Assembly: GCA_944321005.1 (NCBI GenBank)
Contig: CALUJT010000071.1
Coordinates: 1 to 9,226 of the forward strand
Direction of reading: 5' to 3'
Length of the DNA: 9,226 nt
Source: an uncultured Atopobiaceae bacterium
GTDB taxonomy: Bacteria; Actinomycetota; Coriobacteriia; Coriobacteriales; Atopobiaceae
Positions 1 through 6,110 of this stretch are shown here, in pieces. Position 1 is the stretch's first letter. Each line of letters opens with the position of its first letter. A program made the translations under genes and the position numbers. The notes beneath the pieces are model-generated. The model saw only the letters and a program-made list of their open reading frames with translations, made no database searches and had not been told where the DNA came from.

Positions 1-181
1 GATCGGCTACAAGATCCGCGAGGCCCGCTCCGTCGACCGCCCGCCCTACATGCTCATCCTGGGCGAGCAGGAGGTCGAGGCCGGCAACGTCTCCGTGCGC
101 GACCGCTCCAACGAGACGCACGCCCGCGACCTCGACGAGTTCATCGCCGACGTCCGCGCGGATATCGCCGAGCGCCGCTAG
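1..181 (+). CDS. thrS: Threonyl-tRNA synthetase, C-terminal end (partial)
   Basis: The window opens inside this gene. Reading from base 2 gives 59 residues and a TAG stop. The residues contain KIREAR, then PPYMLILGEQEVEAGNVSVRDR, and a C-terminal helix ending in DIAERR. This matches the end of the class II threonyl-tRNA synthetase anticodon-binding domain, whose typical form is KIREAQ..PYMLVVGDKE. ThrRS charges tRNA-Thr in the cytoplasm, and this domain recognises the anticodon; the catalytic core lies upstream of the window. The next + strand ORF begins 15 bases after the stop, so the two may be cotranscribed. The symbol rests on these motifs alone, but the C-terminal signature is characteristic. 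Other class IIa synthetases such as ProRS share the fold but fit this motif less well. Confidence 0.9.
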   Translation, partial: IGYKIREARSVDRPPYMLILGEQEVEAGNVSVRDRSNETHARDLDEFIADVRADIAERR

Positions 182-196
182 GCGAGAAGCGCCGCG

Positions 197-517
197 GTGG
201 GCGAGAAGAACCTCGACATAGAAGCACTCTCGGCGCTCTCGTCCCAGATGGGGCGGGAGCGCTGGCGCGTTCTCTCGGACGCGGCGCAGGTGGTGGCCAA
301 CTACCTCGTGTGCCACCCGCGCGTGGAGGCCGTGCGCTACCCGGGCCTCAAGTCGGACCCCGACTTCCCGCGGGCGGCGAACGCGCTCGTCGGCGGCTTC
401 GGGCCGCGCGTGGCCTACCGCGTGGCGGGCGACCCGGCGGGGGAGTGGCGCCGCTGGGAGGCAGACGATCGCGACGCCCGCGCCCAGGTCATGGATCTCG
501 AGGTCCTTCTCGCCTGA
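197..517 (+). CDS. Small orphan protein resembling a fragment of a Cys/Met-metabolism PLP enzyme
   Basis: This is a 106-residue ORF starting at GTG, 15 bases after thrS. An AGAAG-type purine run about 7 bases upstream is only a weak ribosome site. From about residue 10 to 80 it reads like the C-terminal domain of cystathionine gamma-synthase or O-acetylhomoserine sulfhydrylase. The segment AQVVANYLVCHPRVEAVRYPGL followed by GGFGPRVAYRV parallels their A..VA.FL..HP.V..V.YPGL and KGFG...SFEL blocks. The PLP-binding lysine, the rest of the large domain and the usual Arg-containing C-terminus are absent, so it cannot be an active PLP enzyme by itself. The tail (residues 80-106) is charged and matches nothing I recognise. 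It may be a remnant of a deleted gene or a retained small protein. The open frame and GC-rich third positions show no obvious decay. Confidence 0.6.
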   Translation: MGEKNLDIEALSALSSQMGRERWRVLSDAAQVVANYLVCHPRVEAVRYPGLKSDPDFPRAANALVGGFGPRVAYRVAGDPAGEWRRWEADDRDARAQVMDLEVLLA

Positions 518-522
518 CGGAG

Positions 523-590
523 TGCACAAATGGGGACGTGCCTGAAACGTGCAAAATGTTGCACGTTTCAGGCACGTCCCCATTTGTGCA
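523..590. repeat. Perfect 32-bp inverted repeat (hairpin, GGGGAC-type repeat element)
   Basis: The left arm 523-554 and right arm 559-590 are exact reverse complements over 32 bases, with a 4-base loop (AATG, 555-558). Each arm starts or ends in TGCACAAATGGGGACG or its complement and contains ACGTGC twice. It lies between convergent genes: the small + strand ORF ends at 517 and fbp ends at 635 on the minus strand. It could therefore stop transcription from both sides, but there is no T-run after either arm, unlike a classical intrinsic terminator. The flank 596-624 has a further GTCCCC (610-615), a repeated CCCTGTC (606-612 and 617-623) and a TGACA/TGTCA pair (596-600 and 620-624). This suggests a larger composite repeat. 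The arm is long and exact for a terminator, so a dispersed REP/MITE-like element is a good alternative. Confidence 0.85.
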
Positions 591-634
591 ATTCATGACA
601 AACTACCCTGTCCCCCCCCTGTCAGCCCCGCATG

Positions 635-2554
635 CTAGCGGGCGGTGCGCTCGGGGAGCTCGCCGGAGCGGTAGGCGTCGAGCAGGGCGCGCAGGTCGGC
701 GATCTGCTCGCGGATGTCCGCACCGGTGTCCGTGTCGTCTATCGTGAGCGGGCGCGGCTCCAGCTCGAAGCGGTCGTCGTCGCTCATGATGTCCGCGTTG
801 AGGTCGAGCACGTCCGCGATCGAGCCGAAGGGCCGGTGCGCCTTGATGCGCATGCCGCGCGGGTCGGAGATAAGCGTGTAGCCGGCGATGCCGGTGGTCT
901 TGTGGTACGCCTGGCAGAACCCGCCGTCTATGACCACGAGCCGGCCGCCGGCGCGCACGGGGCTCTCGCCCTCGGATGCGTGGACCGGCGTGTGGCCGTT
1001 GATGATGTGCCCGTGTCGCGGGTCCGCCCCGAACTCCTCCAGGATGCGTCGGCACACCTCCGGGTTGTCCGTGAGGGCGTATTCCGGTTGGCGCGGCTCG
1101 GCGCAGGGGGTGCGGTCGGCGAAGTACGTGCGCTCGAAGGTCTTGATCACGCGGCCGGAGAGCGGGGAGTAGCGCCCGCACCAGAGGTACCACATCCAGT
1201 CGAGCGAGACCTCGTCGCTCTCGTGCCAGGCGCGCCGCGCAAGGCGGTCGGCGTAGTCGTAGTACTCCTTGCCGGCGAGGAGCTGCCCCTGGTGGTTCAC
1301 CGGGTGGAAGGTCCCGTCCTCGTTCATGGGCACGCATGCGTGGAAGAGCACGTCGTCGTTGTGCACGAGGTATGCGCTGCCGTGCTCGTAGAGAAAGCCC
1401 ACGTGCGCCGCCAGCTTGTAGGAGCCGCGCACCGCGGCGAGGAGGTTGTCCATCACGCGCAGCTCGTCGTCCGTGAGCGTGTAGGGGTCGTGCGGGTCCA
1501 GGGTGGGGAAGTCGCTCGTGACGAGCTGGTAGTCCTTCTCGCCCACGCGCGCGACCCCGCGGGAGGGGTCAACGGTCCCCAGCAGCAGGCGGTCCTCCAT
1601 GTGCCAGTTGGGGTGCCGCGCTATGGTCTGCCCCTCCAGCTTGAAGAGGATGACCGATATCGCCTTCTCGAGCGGCGTCATCGCGTCGCCGGAGCGGTAG
1701 GTTGCCTCGGCAAAGAGCGCGAGCTCGCGGAGCGAGATCCCGTAGGCGCCCTCGAGGATCTTGAGGGAGTCGTAGCGGATGTTGTTGCGGATCACGGCGG
1801 CCAGGCACGTGGTCGAGCCCGCCGCGGCGCCCATCCACACGATGTCGTGGTTGCCCCACTGCAGGTCGACGGAGTGGTACTCCATCAGGCGGTCGAGGAT
1901 CTTGTCCGCGTGCGAGCCGCGGTCGAAGACGTCGCCCACGAGGTGCAGGTGGTCCACCGCGAGGCGCTTGATGAGCGAGGCGAGGGAGACGATGAAGTCG
2001 TCGGCAGACCCCGTGTCCACGATGGTGTCTATGATGCGCTGGTGGTAGCGCCGCCGCTGCTCGCCCTCGCCGGGGGAGGCGTGCAGGAGCTCGTCGATGA
2101 TGTAGGCGTACTCCTGCGGCATGGCCTTGCGCACCTTGGAGCGGGTGTAGGAGTCCGAGAGGTAGCGCGCCAGGCGCACGAGGCGCATGAGCGTGATGGC
2201 GTACCACTCCTCCGTGACCGTGCCGGAGGACTTGAGGCGCCGGAGCTTCCTGTGCGGGTAGTAGATGAGGGTGCAGAGGTCCGCCTGCTCGTCGTGCGTG
2301 AGCTCAAAGCGGAAGGTGGCGGCCACGCGCTCGCGGATGACGCCCGAGCAGTTGTTGAGGATGTGCTTGAAGGCGTCGTACTCGCCGTGGACGTCGGAGA
2401 CGAAGTGCTCCGTCCCCTTGGGCAGGTTGAGGATGGCCTCCAGGTTTATGACCTCGGAGAACGCCGAGCGCGCGGTGGGGAACTTCTCCGAGAGGAGCTC
2501 CAGGTACTTGCGGTCGGGCGGGGTGTGCGGGGAGGACCCGGGCTTCTCAGGCAT
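635..2554 (-). CDS. fbp: Fructose-1,6-bisphosphatase, class III
   Basis: This encodes 639 residues, close to the roughly 670 of Bacillus subtilis Fbp. The enzyme hydrolyses fructose-1,6-bisphosphate to fructose-6-phosphate in the cytoplasm, the gluconeogenic step. The metallophosphatase motifs appear in order: SDVHGEYDAF (Asp54, His56), GDVFDRG (207-213), WGNHD (233-237) and INGHTP (518-523). VIDGGFCQAYHKTTGIAGYT (541-560) is also typical of this family. The frame stays open upstream to 2752, but the ATG at 2554 is chosen because GAAGGGA lies 7 bases before it and the protein then begins with a family-like N-terminus ahead of KYLELLSEKFPT. It is the last of four colinear minus-strand genes, 136 bases after the DeoR gene. 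I see no clear promoter in that gap, so readthrough is possible. In this setting it could remake fructose-6-phosphate when sugar enters glycolysis at the bisphosphate. Confidence 0.95.
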   Translation of the reverse strand: MPEKPGSSPHTPPDRKYLELLSEKFPTARSAFSEVINLEAILNLPKGTEHFVSDVHGEYDAFKHILNNCSGVIRERVAATFRFELTHDEQADLCTLIYYPHRKLRRLKSSGTVTEEWYAITLMRLVRLARYLSDSYTRSKVRKAMPQEYAYIIDELLHASPGEGEQRRRYHQRIIDTIVDTGSADDFIVSLASLIKRLAVDHLHLVGDVFDRGSHADKILDRLMEYHSVDLQWGNHDIVWMGAAAGSTTCLAAVIRNNIRYDSLKILEGAYGISLRELALFAEATYRSGDAMTPLEKAISVILFKLEGQTIARHPNWHMEDRLLLGTVDPSRGVARVGEKDYQLVTSDFPTLDPHDPYTLTDDELRVMDNLLAAVRGSYKLAAHVGFLYEHGSAYLVHNDDVLFHACVPMNEDGTFHPVNHQGQLLAGKEYYDYADRLARRAWHESDEVSLDWMWYLWCGRYSPLSGRVIKTFERTYFADRTPCAEPRQPEYALTDNPEVCRRILEEFGADPRHGHIINGHTPVHASEGESPVRAGGRLVVIDGGFCQAYHKTTGIAGYTLISDPRGMRIKAHRPFGSIADVLDLNADIMSDDDRFELEPRPLTIDDTDTGADIREQIADLRALLDAYRSGELPERTAR

Positions 2555-2658
2555 GGCGCTGTCCCTTCTCTGCGGTCGTCTGCCCCCAGCGTGAGGCAGT
2601 TGAATCGATATCGCGCCTGATGACACGGCGAGAAGAACACGTTTGTAACGCGGGACCT

Positions 2659-2685
2659 GCCGGGGCCGCGCGCGGCTGCGCCGGC
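2659..2685 (-). terminator. Weak GC hairpin after the DeoR gene
   Basis: GCCGG (2659-2663) pairs with CCGGC (2681-2685). Inside it, GCCG (2665-2668) pairs with CGGC (2673-2676) around a CGCG loop, with an asymmetric internal gap. It lies just past the stop of the DeoR gene on the minus strand. No T-run follows, so it may be a leaky terminator or only a GC-rich coincidence. Confidence 0.25.
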
Positions 2686-2690
2686 GAGCC

Positions 2691-3455
2691 CTAGAGGACC
2701 TCGACCTCGGCCTCCTCGCAGTACTTCTTGAAGTGCTCAGTGAGGTTGCCATCCGAGACCACGTAGTCCACGTCCGCCAGGTCGCAGATCTTGAAGGTGC
2801 TGCGGCGGCCCAGCTTGGTGGAGTCCATGAGCACGGCCGTGCGCTCGGCGTGGGCGATGAGCGCGCGCTTGAGCGCCGCCTCGTCGTCCGAGCCGCAGGC
2901 GAAGCCGGTGGAGCTCTGGAAGGCGGTCACGCCCAGGAACAGCAGGTCCACGTTGAGTGCGCTCACGTCCTCCACGGTCTTGGAGCCGTTGAGGCTCATG
3001 CTGAAGCGGTTGAGGTTGCCGCCCACCATGATGCAGCGGGCCCTCTCGAGCCGGGCGAGCTCCGCCGCGCAGGTGAGGCTGTTGGTGAAGACGATGAGGC
3101 GGTCGTCCGGCAGCGCATGGGCGAGCGCGGTGGTGGTGGAGCCGGAGTCCAGGAAGATGGTGCTGTCCGGGCGCACGAGCCCCAGGGCCTTCTGCGCGAT
3201 GGCGGCCTTGGCCTCGACGTTCCTGGTGGTGCGGTTGAGCAGGAGGTCGTCCGTCCCCACCACGAACTCCACCGAGCGCGCGCCTCCGTGCGTGCGCACG
3301 ATGCGCCGGGACTCGTCGAGCGACTTGAGGTCGGTCCTGAGCGTCATCTCGGAGACGTCGGGGAACTCCTTCTTGAGCTGGGCGAAGGTGACCGACCCCT
3401 GTGCGTTGACGAACTGTACCAGGCGCTCGCGGCGCTCCCGCATGCTGCTGCCCAT
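2691..3455 (-). CDS. DeoR-family transcriptional regulator of sugar metabolism
   Basis: This is a 254-residue protein, the usual DeoR-family length. Residues 5-60 form the winged helix-turn-helix: RERRERLVQFVNAQGSVTF, then the recognition helix VSEMTLRTDLKSL and the wing RIVRTHGGA. Residues from about 78 form the sugar-phosphate-sensing domain, with IFLDSGSTTTALA (100-112, phosphate-loop type) and IMVGGNLN further on. Proteins of this family usually repress sugar or polyol PTS operons until a phosphorylated intermediate binds. The ATG at 3455 has GGGAGGAG about 5 bases upstream; the internal Met5 lacks such a site. It follows the sorE-like gene in the same direction after a strong hairpin. 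A poor candidate promoter (TATCAT, 3487-3482; TCGACG 19 bases further up) could give separate expression. Likely targets are the divergent fruK and mtlA promoters, which carry repeated operator-like sequences; fructose-1-phosphate is a plausible inducer. Both statements are inferences. Confidence 0.9.
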   Translation of the reverse strand: MGSSMRERRERLVQFVNAQGSVTFAQLKKEFPDVSEMTLRTDLKSLDESRRIVRTHGGARSVEFVVGTDDLLLNRTTRNVEAKAAIAQKALGLVRPDSTIFLDSGSTTTALAHALPDDRLIVFTNSLTCAAELARLERARCIMVGGNLNRFSMSLNGSKTVEDVSALNVDLLFLGVTAFQSSTGFACGSDDEAALKRALIAHAERTAVLMDSTKLGRRSTFKICDLADVDYVVSDGNLTEHFKKYCEEAEVEVL

Positions 3456-3528
3456 CTGGCTCCTCCCTACGGCTGCCTCACATGATACTCAATCAGGGTC
3501 CAGCCACGTCGAGCCGAGACCCGCGGGG

Positions 3529-3565
3529 GCGCCGCTCCCCGCCCGGATGACGCGGGGAGCGGCGC
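3529..3565 (-). terminator. Perfect 14-bp GC-rich hairpin after the sorE-like gene
   Basis: GCGCCGCTCCCCGC (3529-3542) is exactly complementary to 3552-3565, with a 9-base loop. It begins 21 bases past the stop of the minus-strand sorE-like gene and precedes the DeoR gene. The stem is stable enough to terminate or pause transcription or protect a 3' end. There is no T-run on the minus-strand downstream side, so termination may be partial, leaving deoR and fbp expressed at a lower level from fruK-sorE transcripts. Confidence 0.6.
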
Positions 3566-3585
3566 AGGAGGAAGCGGGGAGGGGC

Positions 3586-4851
3586 CTACTCCTCGACCCA
3601 GTTCTCGAGCAGGAAGCGCTCTGCCTCGGGGCACCAGAGGCCCTTGTTGGCCTCGACGATGTCCGCGAGGCCGGCGTAGCGCTCGTCCTCTGCCGCGCGG
3701 GAGCGCAGGTCCTCGAGGGCGGTGAGCGGCATGCTCACGTGCGTGTAGATGAGCTTCTTGCCGCCCGGGATCTTGGGCAGGGTGAGCGTGGTCTCGGCCG
3801 CGGCGTCCAGGCCGCCCACGTGCGTCACCATGACGGCGGGGTCGATGCGCCCGGCGGCGGTGAGCTCGAGGGACTCGATCTCGTCGTCCGTGTTGCCGCC
3901 CGTGGTGCCCATCACGTGGTGGGAGCCGTAGTGGACCTCGTAGAAGTTCATTTCGGCCTTGAAGTTCTTATCGGTTGGTCCGGCGAAGAAGTTGAGGCAG
4001 CCGTCGCGTCCGAGGATGGCGTCGGAGAGCGTCACCACGGGTGCCACGGGTGCGTAGCAGAGCACGTCGTCAAAGCCGGTGCCGCCGGAGACCTCGCGCA
4101 GGGCGGCCACGGGGTCGTCGTAGTCGCCGTTGTTGACGAACACGAGGTCGATGCCCGTCTCGGCCTTGACCTCCTCGGGATCGAAGAGCTCGGCCGCGCG
4201 GTCCAGGCGGTCCTGGTTGATGTCCGCCACCATGACGAGGCTCGGGCGACGGTCGCAGTGCAGGGCGTAGGTGAGCGCCCCCAGGCCCATGGGGCCGGCG
4301 CCGGCCACGATGGCGAGCTTACCGCCCTCGCGGATGCCCATCTCGTGGGCGTAGACGCCCATCTGCGTGTGGTACGCGGCGTGGAATGCGCCGATCGAGC
4401 AGCTCATGGGCTCGGCGAGCGAGGCCTGGTAGTACGCCTCGCCCGTGTACTCGAGCAGACAGTCGCACTCCATGACCTCGGCGGGCAGGATGCAGTAGGT
4501 GGCGTCGCCTCCGCAGAACTCGTAGGAGTAGCCCGGGCTCCACATGGTGCCCTTGTAGTTGAGGGCGGGCTGAATCGTGAACTTCATGCCGGGCTTGAAG
4601 CGGTCCGCCCACTTGGCGCCCACCTCCACGATGTCGCCGGCGAACTCGTGCCCCATGATAGCCGGGTGCTCTGCCACGTCCTCGTGCACGCGCTTGTGCT
4701 CGACGCCCAGGGTGGCGCACTTGTAGGTGGACATGCAGATGCTGTCGGAGACCACCTTGACCAGGACCTCGTCGTCCTTGATCTGCGGGAGCTCGAACTC
4801 GTCCAGACGCAGGTCGTTTGCCGCGTGGAGACGCACTGCCTTAGCCTTCAT
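3586..4851 (-). CDS. Zinc-dependent medium-chain dehydrogenase, L-sorbose-1-phosphate reductase (SorE) family
   Basis: The 421 residues match the SorE branch of the zinc alcohol dehydrogenase superfamily in length (SorE about 410) and in motifs. GatD-type polyol-phosphate dehydrogenases are nearer 350. The N-terminal catalytic domain has DSICMSTYK (Cys39, likely Zn ligand), GHEF (67-70, His68 and Glu69) and ASLAEPMSC (143-151). The Rossmann domain has GAGPMG (184-189) and an acidic residue (Asp210) after strand 2, suggesting NAD(H). The C-terminal half has CLNFFAGPTDK and MGTTGGNTDD, characteristic of SorE. The four-Cys structural zinc loop is missing. SorE interconverts L-sorbose-1-phosphate and D-glucitol-6-phosphate, acting on the carbon next to the phosphorylated one. 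The neighbouring mannitol-type PTS suggests that mannitol-1-phosphate could be the substrate here, giving fructose-1-phosphate; this is inference. AAAGGAAAG lies just upstream of the ATG. The gene is 81 bases after fruK, probably in one operon. Confidence 0.88.
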   Translation of the reverse strand: MKAKAVRLHAANDLRLDEFELPQIKDDEVLVKVVSDSICMSTYKCATLGVEHKRVHEDVAEHPAIMGHEFAGDIVEVGAKWADRFKPGMKFTIQPALNYKGTMWSPGYSYEFCGGDATYCILPAEVMECDCLLEYTGEAYYQASLAEPMSCSIGAFHAAYHTQMGVYAHEMGIREGGKLAIVAGAGPMGLGALTYALHCDRRPSLVMVADINQDRLDRAAELFDPEEVKAETGIDLVFVNNGDYDDPVAALREVSGGTGFDDVLCYAPVAPVVTLSDAILGRDGCLNFFAGPTDKNFKAEMNFYEVHYGSHHVMGTTGGNTDDEIESLELTAAGRIDPAVMVTHVGGLDAAAETTLTLPKIPGGKKLIYTHVSMPLTALEDLRSRAAEDERYAGLADIVEANKGLWCPEAERFLLENWVEE

Positions 4852-4869
4852 GTTCTTTCCTTTCCTCGG

Positions 4870-4898
4870 TTGACAGTTTGCTCAGGTCAAACTGTCAA
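4870..4898 (-). promoter_or_regulatory. 11-bp inverted repeat between fruK and the sorE-like gene
   Basis: TTGACAGTTTG (4870-4880) pairs exactly with CAAACTGTCAA (4888-4898) around CTCAGGT. In RNA it forms a hairpin that ends about 18 bases before the sorE-like start and could affect translation or mRNA decay. As DNA it shares GACAGT...CTCAG...ACTGTC with the dyad inside the fruK promoter (5935-5952), so an operator is an alternative. No T-run makes it a terminator. Confidence 0.55.
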
Positions 4899-4903
4899 GT
4901 TGA

Positions 4904-4920
4904 CGGATTGCTCGGATTGC
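4904..4920. repeat. Short tandem repeat CGGATTGC x2
   Basis: CGGATTGC occurs at 4904-4911 and again at 4913-4920, one base apart, in the gap between fruK and the sorE-like gene. The wider block TTGACGGATTGCTCGGAT (4900-4917) is an imperfect copy of TTGACAGTTTGCTCAGGT (4870-4887), 30 bases away. A local duplication is likely; a function is not evident. Confidence 0.4.
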
Positions 4921-4932
4921 GAGTCGGTGCCG

Positions 4933-5862
4933 CTAGAGGGCCTCGATGGTCACCTTGTCCATCAGGGAGTCCACGAGCGAGCGCTCGGCCGCCTGCGTGC
5001 CGGACTGCATGACGTTGGCCGCGCCCGTGGCCATGGCCAGGCGCGTGGCGTCCTCGAGGGACATGCCCCGCTCCTCGGCAAACGCGAGCGCCGCCACCAC
5101 GGAGTCGCCGGCGCCCACGGTGGAGCCAACCTCCACCTTGGGGGAGCGGGCACGGAGCGCATGGTTCCCGTCCACCACGACGGCGCCCGCGCCGCCCATG
5201 GAGACGACCACGCGCCCCACGCCGCGGGAGACGAGGGCGCGCGCCTCTGCCACGACGTCCGCCTCGCCCGAAAGCTCCCTGCCGCAGAGGCGGGAGAGCT
5301 CCGCGTCGTTGGGCTTCACCAGGTACGGGCTCGCATCCAGGCCGCGGGTGAGGGCATCGCCGTCCGCGTCGAGGAAGACCTTCGCGCCCGCGGCGGAGCA
5401 GGACCTCGCCCACGCCGCGTAGGTGGCCACGGGCGCGCCCTTGGGGAGGCTCCCGGAGAGGACGACTATGTCACCCTCGACGAGCTTCTCGGCGAGCGCT
5501 TCGCGCATGGCGTCGAGCTGAGCGATCGAGGCCTGGGGGCCGGGCTCGTTGATGTCCGTGTGCGTGTCGAGCTCCGGGTCGACGACCTTGAGGTTGGTGC
5601 GCGTCTCGCCGGCCGCCTCGAACGCCCAGACGTCGATGCCCTGGGCCTCGAGCATGCCCGCGATCTTCTCGCCCACCGAGCCGCCCAGAAGGGCGACGGC
5701 GCGGCTCTGCCCGCCGAGCTTGGAGATCACCTTGGAGACGTTGATGCCCTTGCCGCCTGGGTCCTCTCGGACGTCAGAGATGCGGTTCACCTCGTCAAGC
5801 GTGAAGCGGTCGACGCGCGCCGTCTTGTCGAGCGCGGGGTTGAGCGTGACGGTGTAGATCAT
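4933..5862 (-). CDS. fruK: 1-phosphofructokinase (PfkB family)
   Basis: The 309 residues cover a full PfkB-family sugar-phosphate kinase of the FruK/LacC branch. Visible motifs are MIYTVTLNPALDKT (1-14), DPGGKGINVSKVISKLGG (34-51, substrate site), VLSGSLPKG (134-142), LVKPND (181-186) and STVGAGDS (247-254), with Asp253 the likely catalytic base. FruK converts fructose-1-phosphate plus ATP to fructose-1,6-bisphosphate in the cytoplasm. The sequence alone does not exclude tagatose-6-phosphate kinase, but no other tagatose or galactitol gene is seen. The frame extends to 5931, but the ATG at 5862 is chosen because AAAGGAG lies about 6 bases upstream and translation then opens with the family N-terminus. 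No fructose-type PTS gene sits beside it; the neighbours are a SorE-like dehydrogenase and a mannitol-type PTS. Its fructose-1-phosphate may therefore come from mannitol-1-phosphate (inference). It is first in the minus-strand series and is driven by a clear promoter at 5927-5954. Confidence 0.88.
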   Translation of the reverse strand: MIYTVTLNPALDKTARVDRFTLDEVNRISDVREDPGGKGINVSKVISKLGGQSRAVALLGGSVGEKIAGMLEAQGIDVWAFEAAGETRTNLKVVDPELDTHTDINEPGPQASIAQLDAMREALAEKLVEGDIVVLSGSLPKGAPVATYAAWARSCSAAGAKVFLDADGDALTRGLDASPYLVKPNDAELSRLCGRELSGEADVVAEARALVSRGVGRVVVSMGGAGAVVVDGNHALRARSPKVEVGSTVGAGDSVVAALAFAEERGMSLEDATRLAMATGAANVMQSGTQAAERSLVDSLMDKVTIEAL

Positions 5863-5905
5863 GGCCCTCTCCTTTCCCTCTGTTGTTGGTTTGCAAGTGA
5901 AGATG

Positions 5906-5920
5906 TCGAAACAAAAGTCA
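5906..5920 (+). promoter_or_regulatory. Operator-like repeat, copy 1
   Basis: TCGAAACAAAAGTCA matches 14 of 15 bases of the copy at 6068-6082. It sits at the predicted transcription start of fruK (about 5920), where a bound repressor would block initiation. GAAA/CAAA-rich repeats resemble known DeoR-family sites; linking it to the DeoR protein in this window is inference. Confidence 0.6.
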
Positions 5921-5926
5921 ATTGTC

Positions 5927-5954
5927 ATCATAACGACAGTCTCAGTACTGTCAA
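5927..5954 (-). promoter_or_regulatory. Promoter of the fruK operon
   Basis: Read on the minus strand, TTGACA (5954-5949) is a perfect -35 hexamer. After 16 bases it is followed by TATGAT (5932-5927), a five-of-six -10 match. It points at fruK, whose start codon is about 58 bases past the predicted +1 near 5920. The spacer carries the dyad at 5935-5952, and CAAAAGTCA-type repeats lie on both sides, so it looks repressible. Confidence 0.75.
5935..5952. promoter_or_regulatory. Dyad inside the fruK promoter
   Basis: GACAGTCTCAGTACTGTC has 6-base arms (5935-5940 and 5947-5952) around CTCAGT. It fills most of the -35/-10 spacer and overlaps the -35 box, a typical repressor site. A related, longer dyad with the same outer arms lies before the sorE-like gene (4870-4898). 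Confidence 0.5.
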
Positions 5955-5956
5955 TC

Positions 5957-5965
5957 CAAAAGTCA
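5957..5965 (+). promoter_or_regulatory. Operator-like repeat, partial copy 2
   Basis: CAAAAGTCA is the 3' nine bases of the 15-base repeat. It lies just upstream of the fruK -35 box and in the same orientation as the other copies. Short enough to be chance alone, it gains weight from its position. Confidence 0.4.
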
Positions 5966-6039
5966 AATTTGCGAGAAGAACGCCGTTTAGCGATTAAAAC
6001 AGACCGTCCACCACGAAATTAGGTCTTCTGCACGGACTA

Positions 6040-6052
6040 TTGAAACAAAAGC
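6040..6052 (+). promoter_or_regulatory. Operator-like repeat, copy 3
   Basis: TTGAAACAAAAGC matches the first 12 bases of the copy at 6068-6082. It ends two bases before the candidate mtlA -10 (TAGAAT, 6054-6059), where bound protein would occlude RNA polymerase. Confidence 0.55.
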
Positions 6053-6053
6053 C

Positions 6054-6059
6054 TAGAAT
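6054..6059 (+). promoter_or_regulatory. Candidate -10 box of mtlA
   Basis: TAGAAT matches five of six consensus bases and lies 88 bases before the mtlA start. No good -35 hexamer is found 16-18 bases upstream, so this promoter may need an activator or may be misplaced. Repeats 3 and 4 flank it closely. Confidence 0.4.
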
Positions 6060-6067
6060 CAAAGTCG

Positions 6068-6082
6068 TTGAAACAAAAGTCA
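6068..6082 (+). promoter_or_regulatory. Operator-like repeat, copy 4
   Basis: TTGAAACAAAAGTCA is the most complete copy, about where mtlA transcription would begin if TAGAAT is the -10. Its start also forms part of GTTGAAACA (6067-6075), which can pair with TGTTCAAC (6098-6105) with one bulged base, enclosing a CGGG-GAAA-CCCG mini-hairpin (6083-6094). It could therefore act as DNA operator or leader RNA structure. Confidence 0.6.
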
Positions 6083-6110
6083 CGGGGAAACCCGCTCTGT
6101 TCAACGCGTC

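Noticed and set aside
632..2620. Long + strand open frame opposite fbp
   Set aside because: Val/Arg/Gly/Glu-rich translation with no family motifs. The minus strand carries every class III Fbp motif.
2555..2752. N-terminal extension of Fbp up to 2752
   Set aside because: The extra residues are Arg/Ser-rich, overlap the end of the DeoR gene and have no family counterpart. The ATG at 2554 has a ribosome site and starts the family-like region.
3586..4851. Galactitol-1-phosphate dehydrogenase (GatD) with a tagatose-6-phosphate kinase reading of the cluster
   Set aside because: The length (421 versus about 350) and the CLNFFAGPTDK and TTGGNTDD motifs fit SorE better. The transporter is mannitol-type, not the three-subunit galactitol PTS.
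201..5981. GCGAGAAGAAC seen near 201, 2629 and 5971 as a possible dispersed motif
   Set aside because: Three 11-base matches in 9 kb of biased composition are expected by chance. One is inside a coding sequence and positions relative to genes differ.
2791..5997. Very long open frame on the + strand (over 1000 codons) opposite the fruK, sorE-like and DeoR genes
   Set aside because: It runs antisense to clearly recognised genes and across their intergenic gaps, and has low-complexity His/Gly/Val/Arg-rich translation. High GC at third positions removes stops on the opposite strand.
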